14,705 bases of DNA. It comes from Myxococcales bacterium (lineage in GTDB: Bacteria; Myxococcota_C; UBA6777). Below, piece by piece: positions 7,266-12,807 of this stretch. Both the position numbers and the translations under genes were made by a program. The stretch's first letter is position 1, and the number at the start of each line of letters is the position of its first letter. Location of the stretch: assembly GCA_027005175.1 (NCBI GenBank), contig JALTMC010000530.1:1-14705 (forward strand), in the 5' to 3' direction. The notes under the pieces are model-generated. The model was not told the DNA's origin. It worked only from the letters and a program-made list of their open reading frames with translations, and ran no database searches.

Positions 7266-7320
7266 ATGGTTCAAATCTGACACATCGTCCCGTGTTGCTC
7301 CCCTTCCCTCCAAAAGCTCC

Positions 7321-7414
7321 GTTGTCGATACTGTTGTGCTCGCGAAGGAGCCAAGGCTGGTCAACTTCGGTCTTTTTCAAGCCCCTTTCCGATCGTGGAC
7401 CCGGCAGTATCGAC
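7321..7414. repeat. 11-bp perfect inverted repeat with 72-nt spacing
   Basis: TGTCGATACTG at 7321-7331 is the exact reverse complement of CAGTATCGACA at 7404-7414. The right arm is the end of dispersed-element copy 2, so the left arm may be the remnant of an inverted element copy. As RNA it could form a long-loop hairpin. Confidence 0.8.
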
Positions 7415-7440
7415 AGGACGAAGTCCGGATGGGGTGGGGG
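7378..7440. repeat. Dispersed intergenic element, copy 2 (composite form)
   Basis: This is the fullest copy. The first half (7378-7415) matches, in inverted orientation, the element at 8343-8380. The second half (7413-7440, ACAGGACGAAGTCCGGATGG plus G-rich end) matches 6186-6213. It contains the small hairpin GGAC-GAA-GTCC. It lies about 50 nt downstream of the cytochrome-like gene's stop. Confidence 0.8.
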
Positions 7441-7491
7441 TTGTTGACGTTGATGGAGTGGCTGCTTTGGAGTGGGGCAAGACAGAGCGGC

Positions 7492-7953
7492 TTATTTGTT
7501 GGCTCCTTGTTGAATCCATTTCACGATGCGATTGATACGCCAGGCGGCAAGACGTCTTTTCTTGCGAGGCATACGTTTGCCTTTGCCTCCAACATTGGGT
7601 GACTTGTGGTTACCCACAAGCTTGTAATACAGATAGGAGAATGCAGGTTGGCCAGGAAAGACGATCTGGAAACCCTCTTTGGCTTGCTTACTCGCTTGTC
7701 CGACCATGTTTTTATAGGCCAGCCTCCAAGTCTTCATGTTCAGGCCACCAGAGATCTTTATCACTCTCTTCTTGCCTTTCCTTACCCGCTTCGGTCGGTG
7801 ACACTTTGAACAATATCTGCGAATGGTTGGCCAGATGTGCCGCCTGAAGCTATACTTTTTGGCTTCAGCCTGTTGCACTCCTACCGAGGTAAATGCTCCA
7901 AGTAATTCCAATGCAAAAACGGCACTTAATACCACACCGATTCGTTTCATCAT
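7492..7953 (-). CDS. Small exported c-type cytochrome-like protein (PSCyt1-like)
   Basis: The 153-aa product starts at ATG 7953 (AAGG at 7960-7963 is 6 nt upstream; the next codon, ATG 7950, is equally possible). It has a signal peptide ending near AEA (residue 31), and then one haem-binding motif C-S-K-C-H at 48-52. After it come GGLNMKTW (69-76), VFPGQPAFSYLYYKL (98-112), RMPRKK (127-132) with a possible distal Met128, and WIQQGA at 146-151. This order, CxxCH then GGL, PG.p..S.L..kl, MP and WI..GA, is that of the planctomycete-type cytochrome c domain. Covalent haem attachment in the periplasm is expected. The protein is unusually Lys/Arg-rich, with GKGKRMPRKKRR at 123-134 in place of the usual MPP-containing loop. 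No oxidase or dehydrogenase partner gene is in the window. Confidence 0.82.
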   Translation of the reverse strand: MMKRIGVVLSAVFALELLGAFTSVGVQQAEAKKYSFRRHIWPTIRRYCSKCHRPKRVRKGKKRVIKISGGLNMKTWRLAYKNMVGQASKQAKEGFQIVFPGQPAFSYLYYKLVGNHKSPNVGGKGKRMPRKKRRLAAWRINRIVKWIQQGANK

Positions 7954-8080
7954 CTTCTTCCTTCTCGACCCCTCAATGGAAGGGAGTGGGTTGCAGGCAA
8001 ACAATCCTTCGCCTGGCAGAATAAGCTTTGTGACGCAGCGGGTCAACTCATTATGAGTGACGACGCCTTTGGTTTTGCAT

Positions 8081-8150
8081 GTTGAGCCTCTGTCTAGCAT
8101 GTTGAGTCTCTGTCTAGCCTATTGAGTCTCTGTCTAGCCTATTGGGCCTC
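8081..8150. repeat. 20-bp tandem repeat, three copies plus a half
   Basis: Units at 8081-8100, 8101-8120 and 8121-8140 follow GTTGAGTCTCTGTCTAGCMT with one to three differences each, and a diverged half unit follows to 8150. Unlike most other arrays in this window, the unit length is not a multiple of three. Confidence 0.93.
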
Positions 8151-8342
8151 TTTATGACGATGGTCGTGCTTGCTTCAAACCTAGGTTGCAGGTTAGGTTG
8201 GGCTTGGAGAGCGATCTCTACCAACGGAGGATATGTCAAGCTATCATTGGTGAGTTTTGTCCCATCCTGAGTTTAAGGTTAGGGTTGGGGGCTGTATGAC
8301 TCCAGTCTGATTGGCGTTCCCCCTTTCCCACGTCCACAATAC

Positions 8343-8380
8343 TGTCGATTCTGCCGGACCCGTAAGCGGGAAGGGGCTTT
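8343..8380. repeat. Dispersed intergenic element, copy 3 (inverted)
   Basis: Read on the plus strand, this aligns with the complement of 7378-7415: TGTCGATTCTGCCGG, a variable middle, CGG, then AAGGGGCTT. About 30 of 38 bases are identical. It includes a hairpin CCCG-TAAG-CGGG at 8359-8370. It ends 25 nt before the kinase ATG, so it would be in or near the kinase leader. Confidence 0.75.
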
Positions 8381-8405
8381 GCACGACTTTTGGTAAAGCG
8401 AGGCT

Positions 8406-9998
8406 ATGAAACAAGTTCATCTGTCACTTTCTACCAAACTCCTTGCGGGAGTTGGTTTTGTGCTCTTCTTGTTACTCTCTGTGGATCTATGGAGTTTGTA
8501 TCGGCTGCAATTGATTGGTGACCAACTGCGATTGCTCAAACGTGGTTATCTCCCTTTGACGAAGCTAGCATCTCATATGGATGCTTGGCAATTTAACAAA
8601 AAACCCGACACCCAACGATTGTTGACATCGTCACCCGCTGGCTGGAGCACCTCTCTCTTTCAGAGGTTGCGTTACACCGGGGTGTTGTTTCAACAATCAC
8701 AAGCTCAACTTCAGGGATGGGTGCAACACGGGTCTCCCCAAAATCGTTTAATGTTGCAGAAGCTTCAACTCTCCACGTTGCGGATCGCAAAATATCTGCG
8801 TCTCTATCATATTTCGTTGCTGCGATTGGAACAGCACGTTAAACATCGTTCTCCACGAGCTGTGAGGTTGGCATCCCTTGCAACATTTCGTCGTCGTGAC
8901 CGCTTGTTGCGTCGAGAGATTCGGCAGCTTGGGCGTGAAATGGATGCACGGCTGGCTCAGGTTGTGGTGCAGGCTGAGCGGGCCGAGCGTCGCTCGACTT
9001 TGGCGCTGGTTCTTTTATCGATCCTGGCAATCCTTGTCTCTCTTGTTGTTTTGATCTTAAGTCGGCGCTCTTTGGCACGAATTCCCAAACTTGTTGAGGT
9101 TACTCAGAGAATTGGTGCAGGGGATTACCAGCTTAAAGTTGATATGCCATCAAAAGATGAAATCGGTGTACTTGCAGAAGCTTTTAACCGAATGGCACGT
9201 TCTCTTGAAGAGAGGGAGCGAAAGCTTGCCCAAAAACGACAAGAACTGGAAGAGGCGTATCGAGAACTGCAAGTCAGCTCGGAGAGGCTGTTGCGGTCAG
9301 AGCGATTGGCTGCCATTGGTCGTCTGGCTGCTCAGATCACACATGAAGTGCGCAATCCGTTGAATGCTATCGGACTCAACTTGGAGTTACTCGAAGAAGA
9401 TACAGAGCAGTTACCCAACGCCACAGAAGCACTGGCTGTTTTGCATGCTACCATGGAGGAAGTGGAGCGCTTAACGCAAATCACTGAGGAGTATCTTCGC
9501 TTTGCTGCCCTTCCTCCTCCACGACTCGAATCTGCGTATGTCAATCCATTGCTTGCTGGAACCATGGAATTTCTTGCCGGAGAGCTGCTACAACGAAATA
9601 TCTCCTGGGAGGTATTGTTGGCCGACGACTTGCCTGCGATCAACGTAGATCAACGGCAGCTTCGTCAAGCCTTGTTAAACTTGCTTCACAATGCTATCCA
9701 GGCCGCAGCCTCCGATCCCGATAGGGATGGTGAACTCTTTATCACAACAAGGCTTGTACCCGAAGGCGTTGAAATCAAGATCTGTGACAATGGACCCGGT
9801 ATTCCAGAAGAAGAACGCAAAGAGATCTTTGACCCCTTTTTCACCACCAAAGAAGAGGGAACCGGTCTCGGCCTTCCACTCACTCAACAAATTATCGTAG
9901 GTCATGGCGGAACCATCTCTTGTCATAGCCGCGAAACCGGAGGTACCTGCTTCGTGGTGGTCTTTCCACCAGCGGAACGTATGAGAACTGAAAGTTAA
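8406..9998 (+). CDS. Membrane sensor histidine kinase (HAMP, HisKA, HATPase)
   Basis: A two-component sensor that should autophosphorylate on His and pass the phosphate to a response regulator. It has 530 aa: TM1 about 9-29; a helical periplasmic sensor region 30-195, rich in Leu/Arg/Gln, possibly a four-helix bundle; TM2 about 198-219; HAMP about 220-272 (DEIGVLAEAFNRMARSLEER); a coiled coil; the H-box ITHEVRNPLNAIGLNLELLE with His313; N-box NLLHNA with Asn429; G1 DNGPGIP at 461-467; F-box FDPFF at 475-479; and G2 GTGLGL at 485-490. All catalytic boxes are intact. The H-box type is that of NtrB/ZraS-like kinases, which usually pair with sigma54 activators. No response regulator lies within the window, so it is an orphan here. 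ATG 8406 has only a close GAGG (2-nt gap), so translation initiation may be weak. No other in-frame start preserves TM1. Confidence 0.96.
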   Translation: MKQVHLSLSTKLLAGVGFVLFLLLSVDLWSLYRLQLIGDQLRLLKRGYLPLTKLASHMDAWQFNKKPDTQRLLTSSPAGWSTSLFQRLRYTGVLFQQSQAQLQGWVQHGSPQNRLMLQKLQLSTLRIAKYLRLYHISLLRLEQHVKHRSPRAVRLASLATFRRRDRLLRREIRQLGREMDARLAQVVVQAERAERRSTLALVLLSILAILVSLVVLILSRRSLARIPKLVEVTQRIGAGDYQLKVDMPSKDEIGVLAEAFNRMARSLEERERKLAQKRQELEEAYRELQVSSERLLRSERLAAIGRLAAQITHEVRNPLNAIGLNLELLEEDTEQLPNATEALAVLHATMEEVERLTQITEEYLRFAALPPPRLESAYVNPLLAGTMEFLAGELLQRNISWEVLLADDLPAINVDQRQLRQALLNLLHNAIQAAASDPDRDGELFITTRLVPEGVEIKICDNGPGIPEEERKEIFDPFFTTKEEGTGLGLPLTQQIIVGHGGTISCHSRETGGTCFVVVFPPAERMRTES

Positions 9999-10008
9999 AC
10001 AGGATTCC

Positions 10009-10161
10009 ATGGCGACGAAGCGATATCTCCCACAAAGCCTGTTATGCAGAACTGAAGCGACGAAGCGATATCTCCCACAAAGCCTGTTATGCAGAACTGA
10101 AGCGACGAAGCGATGTCTCCCACAAAGCCTGTTATGCAGAACTGAGGCGACGAATGCTTGA
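10009..10161 (+). CDS. Possible 50-codon mini-ORF made of three 15-residue repeats (doubtful)
   Basis: ATG 10009 is preceded by AGGA (10001-10004) at a short 4-nt gap. It opens a frame consisting of Met, three units of ATKRYLPQSLLCRTE (the third has Cys for Tyr) and ATNA, ending at TGA 10159-10161. It starts 10 nt after the kinase stop, so it would be translated from the kinase transcript. Against it: the 45-bp unit is also stop-free in another plus frame and in two minus frames, so an open frame is not strong evidence, and there is no recognisable domain. If real it would be a short Cys- and Arg-containing repeat peptide. Listed mainly so the possibility is not lost. Confidence 0.22.
   Translation: MATKRYLPQSLLCRTEATKRYLPQSLLCRTEATKRCLPQSLLCRTEATNA
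10012..10154. repeat. 45-bp tandem repeat, three copies plus a partial
   Basis: Units at 10012-10056, 10057-10101 and 10102-10146, then 8 bases of a fourth. Units 1 and 2 are identical; unit 3 differs at two positions (an A to G in GATATC, and the last base). There are no spacers between units, so it is not a CRISPR array. Confidence 0.96.
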
Positions 10162-10174
10162 CTTGAACTGAACT

Positions 10175-10302
10175 GGGCGGCTGAACACAGGAGCCGGGCG
10201 GCTGAGTATTTGGGTTGACTCGTCGAGCGTTTGGGCTGACTCGTCGAGCGTTTGGGGGAGTTCGCTGGGTGTTTGGGTTGATTCGTCGAGCGTTTGGGGG
10301 AG
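10175..10302. repeat. 21-bp-period repeat array after the M16 gene
   Basis: Units at 10209-10229, 10230-10250 and 10272-10292 follow TTTGGGYTGAYTCGTCGAGC; unit 10251-10271 is diverged and a partial one runs to the M16 stop codon. The same 21-bp period extends leftward as two GGGCGGCTGA blocks at 10175 and 10196. It abuts the TAA of the peptidase gene, and its units are whole numbers of codons. Confidence 0.9.
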
Positions 10303-11583
10303 TTAAAGCATCTCCATTGCTGTGCGGAGTCTGCGTTTGAGGCTTTTTCGGAGGGGACCGACGGCGGTGAGGATGTGGCGTTCGGGTTGGAACATTTGTT
10401 GGGTAATGTTGTTGAGGTTGTCGAGAGTTATCGCTTCCATGCGTTGACGTTGTTGGACCAGGGGAGTGTAGGTATCGTAGAGGACATGACCACCCAAGTG
10501 TTCGTTGAGAGCGGCGGCGTGGTCAGGTAAGAAAGACTGACGAAAGATCCAACGTTGTCGGGCATGGGCAAGTTCATCGGCAGAGGGGCCTTTTTCGCGA
10601 AGAAGAACGATCTCTCGGTAGATCTCTTCGACAAGTTCCACTGCTCGTTCTGGAGCAACACTGGCACCGATGTCGAAGATACTGATATCGTGGTATGTGT
10701 CGATAGAGGTCCAGAGGTCGTAGCAGAGGCCGCGTTTTTCAACAATGCGCTGCCACAGGCGGCTGCTCATTCCGTCATCAAGGATGCGATCTACGAGCTG
10801 CATCGGGACATAGGATGGATCTTTCGGGGCGGGGCCTCGAAAAGACATTAAGAGGGCTATCTGGCTGCTGTCATGATGAACAAAGGCGGTGTTGCTGGCT
10901 GGATTCGGTGGGGTGGGGAGAGCGGGTGGTGTGTGTGCCTCTCCTGCGGGAAGATCACCAAAGTGAGTTTCCAACAACCCACTGGCCTGTTCTTGATCAA
11001 ATTTCCCGTTCAAGCAGAGGATCGCATTGCGCATTCCAAAGTATTTTTGGAAGTGTTGCATCAGTGCATTTTTGTCGATCTCTTTGATGGCTTTGGGTGT
11101 TCCAATGATCGGATAGCCCAGTGGGTGTTCGTCCCAGTAGACAGAGCGGGAGACATCATCTTCTTCGAGAAGTTGACCATCGCTATCAACGTCCTGAAGA
11201 CGTTCTTCCAGGATGATATTGCGTTCCAGATCGATATCTGCGAATTGAGGTTGTCGAACCAAGGCACTGACAAAAGCGAGGCATTCTTCGAGAAATTGAG
11301 GGTGCAGTCGGCCGTGGAAATACATGTATTCCCGGGTTGTGTAGGCATTGAGTGAGCCCCCCCAGGATTCGAAGGTGCGGTTCATCTCCAAGGAGGTGGA
11401 GTAGCTCGCATTTCCACGAAACAAAACATGCTCTAAGAAGTGTGTGATGCCTGCCTGTTCGGGGGATTCAAAGCGTGAACCCACACGGATATACAGGCCG
11501 AATACAAGGGAATTGAGATGGTTCTGCGGCCACAAAACTGTGGCAAGTCCATTGGACAGTGTGTGAAAGGTCGGTTCAGTCAT
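10303..11583 (-). CDS. M16 family zinc metallopeptidase (processing-peptidase type)
   Basis: A pitrilysin/insulinase-family peptidase of the small (about 420 aa) bacterial type related to mitochondrial processing peptidase. From ATG 11583 it has 427 aa and begins with the family's usual TLSNGLATVL. The inverted zinc motif HFLEH is complete (His48, Glu51, His52), the third ligand is Glu126 or Glu127 in NIILEERLQ, and the C-terminal half has SSRLWQRIVEKRGLCYDLW, a conserved part of the second domain. No signal peptide is seen, so it is probably cytoplasmic or peripheral. The start is chosen from family alignment because no good ribosome-binding site precedes it; ATG 11640 is in frame but overlaps the upstream gene. 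It starts 31 nt after the gene for the helical exported protein ends, so the two are probably co-transcribed. Usually such proteins act as dimers; no second M16 gene is visible. Confidence 0.93.
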   Translation of the reverse strand: MTEPTFHTLSNGLATVLWPQNHLNSLVFGLYIRVGSRFESPEQAGITHFLEHVLFRGNASYSTSLEMNRTFESWGGSLNAYTTREYMYFHGRLHPQFLEECLAFVSALVRQPQFADIDLERNIILEERLQDVDSDGQLLEEDDVSRSVYWDEHPLGYPIIGTPKAIKEIDKNALMQHFQKYFGMRNAILCLNGKFDQEQASGLLETHFGDLPAGEAHTPPALPTPPNPASNTAFVHHDSSQIALLMSFRGPAPKDPSYVPMQLVDRILDDGMSSRLWQRIVEKRGLCYDLWTSIDTYHDISIFDIGASVAPERAVELVEEIYREIVLLREKGPSADELAHARQRWIFRQSFLPDHAAALNEHLGGHVLYDTYTPLVQQRQRMEAITLDNLNNITQQMFQPERHILTAVGPLRKSLKRRLRTAMEML

Positions 11584-11614
11584 AGTGGGTTTTCTGTTTT
11601 GAATAGAGTGGATG

Positions 11615-12529
11615 CTAGCGACCCGCAAAGGGCTGAACATGCCGCCAAGCGAGGCGTCGCAGCATTTGGTATCGTTGTAGGTACACACGCTTTCGTGTGC
11701 GGGAGAACTGTCCTAGCACAATACCCATTTGATAGATAGCGTTCATGCCATTACGGACCCTCTGAATGGTGTTGCGATCAGAGCCTCTCATCCCCATCTG
11801 TACATAACTCAAACTTTTTGACCCAGACTGAAGCAATCGCAGATTGGTGGAAAGATAATCTTTGGTTCGAGCTTGATTCAGAACCAACTGAAAGTAACCA
11901 TCTGCGACCAATCCAATCAGCAGGTATCCATAAGCAAGGTCAGGACCCAGGTGTTGGTTTAAGTAGCCCATTGCTCTACGACGACCACCACCATAACGAC
12001 GGCGTCGTTTGAGTCCTCGATGTTGAAGAAGCTTGGAGAGGTCTTGGGCTGCTGCATTGCGGTACTGCAAGAATTGCTTGATCTTGGCACCGACCCGACC
12101 CTGAACATTCTGGTCTAGGCTTTGTAGGGCAAGCAACAGCAGATCAATGGTCGCTCGAATATGGCGGTATAGTGCCTTTTGTTTTCGCCCTCGTCCAATT
12201 CGGACCTTTTTTATAAATTTCTTTTCGCGTTTGAGCATGGAGTGTAATAGCCTGATCACCCGACGGGCTTTTCCCTTCTTGTACACGTTGGCTCGATAGA
12301 GATCACCCACCAGGCCCACACAGTAATAAGCCTGAAAGAGCTGGTTACCCATCAAACTCTCCCAGGTTGTGTGGATCTGTCTGATTCGTGGTCTTGCCAT
12401 CGCTGGTGGTATATACATCATCCAAAGAGAAAGGATACATCCAAACCCTATGATCGCGTGGAAGAGCTTTGTAGGATGGTGAGATGGATTGATTCCATGA
12501 GAAGTCTTGTCACAGGATGTTCGAAACAT
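11615..12529 (-). CDS. Exported helical protein with two similar halves, function unknown
   Basis: I do not recognise the family. The 304-aa product starts at ATG 12529 with AAAGG 8 nt upstream. A long N-terminal region leads to a hydrophobic segment (about 21-40) and a likely signal peptidase site after AMA near residue 45. The mature chain is helical and very basic, with an Arg/Gly-rich patch at 174-185 (KRRRRYGGGRRR). Two halves look alike: residues 67-78 (AYYCVGLVGDLY) align with 201-212 (GYLLIGLVADGY), and the helices after each run in parallel for about 70 residues, suggesting an ancient duplication with a period near 134. It lies upstream of the M16 peptidase and probably shares its transcript, so it may be a partner or substrate of it. 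That is only inference from position. Confidence 0.75.
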   Translation of the reverse strand: MFRTSCDKTSHGINPSHHPTKLFHAIIGFGCILSLWMMYIPPAMARPRIRQIHTTWESLMGNQLFQAYYCVGLVGDLYRANVYKKGKARRVIRLLHSMLKREKKFIKKVRIGRGRKQKALYRHIRATIDLLLLALQSLDQNVQGRVGAKIKQFLQYRNAAAQDLSKLLQHRGLKRRRRYGGGRRRAMGYLNQHLGPDLAYGYLLIGLVADGYFQLVLNQARTKDYLSTNLRLLQSGSKSLSYVQMGMRGSDRNTIQRVRNGMNAIYQMGIVLGQFSRTRKRVYLQRYQMLRRLAWRHVQPFAGR

Positions 12530-12609
12530 TGATTTGGCCTTTTGCTTTCATCTCGATGTTCGCAAAGTGTTCTTGATGGCCTCAAGTCTCAGGAATCCAA
12601 CTTGTACAT

Positions 12610-12642
12610 GAGGCTGAATGGAAATGGAGGCTGAATGGAAAT
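12610..12642. repeat. 17-bp-period tandem pair
   Basis: GAGGCTGAATGGAAAT occurs at 12610-12625 and 12627-12642. A second pair of looser repeats, CCAGTCGGAACT, follows at about 12653 and 12695. Both are in the divergent spacer upstream of the exported helical protein gene and the PQQ-like lipoprotein gene. Confidence 0.85.
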
Positions 12643-12740
12643 AAATAACGGGCCAGTCGGAACTCACGTGTTGGGTTGGAGCTCGAACATGAGCCCAGTC
12701 GGAACTTGCTCGTTTCTTATGATGGCGGTGTTCGGTGATT

Positions 12741-12769
12741 TTGACAAGGGCTCTCATGAACTGTAATAT
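12741..12769 (+). promoter_or_regulatory. Sigma70-type promoter for the PQQ-like lipoprotein operon
   Basis: A perfect -35 TTGACA (12741-12746) is followed after 17 nt by TAATAT (12764-12769). Transcription would begin near 12776, giving a leader of about 32 nt that includes the GGGAG ribosome-binding site (12795-12799). The -10 matches the consensus at only 4/6, but position and spacing fit well. Confidence 0.6.
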
Positions 12770-12807
12770 AGTTGTATGAAAATATTGCTAAAAAGGGAGC
12801 GCAGGTG

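Larger units (their letters stand above)
7166..7491. other. Repeat-filled spacer (326 bp) between cytochrome-like and HEAT lipoprotein genes
   Basis: I support no gene here. The spacer holds the 24-bp tandem pair (7218-7265), an 11-bp perfect inverted repeat TGTCGATACTG / CAGTATCGACA (7321-7331 and 7404-7414, 72 nt apart), and copy 2 of the dispersed element (7378-7440). No promoter that I trust was found for the lipoprotein gene. Confidence 0.6.
7954..8405. other. Divergent spacer (452 bp) between cytochrome-like and kinase genes
   Basis: The longest gene-free stretch. It must contain promoters for both flanking divergent genes, but I could not pick convincing hexamers. It holds the 20-bp array (8081-8150), G/T-rich stretches with repeated GGTTAGG words (about 8185-8201 and 8278-8290), and element copy 3 (8343-8380) immediately before the kinase. 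I see no supportable ORF. Confidence 0.5.
9999..10302. other. Convergent spacer (304 bp) built almost wholly of tandem repeats
   Basis: Between the stops of the kinase (plus) and the M16 peptidase (minus). It consists of the 45-bp array (10012-10154), a short junction, and the 21-bp-period array (10175-10302). No intrinsic terminator was seen. Two possible readings of these repeats as protein are given separately. Confidence 0.7.

Noticed and set aside
7171-7602. 143-codon plus-strand frame across the 24-bp repeats
   Set aside because: Starts only at TTG without a ribosome-binding site, contains dispersed repeats, and overlaps the cytochrome-like gene on the other strand.
10012-10154. Possible CRISPR array
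   Set aside because: The three 45-bp units abut directly with no unique spacers, and there are no cas genes.
12548-12757. 69-codon minus-strand frame in the divergent spacer
   Set aside because: No ribosome-binding site, internal repetition explained by DNA repeats, and overlap with the promoter of the propeller lipoprotein gene.
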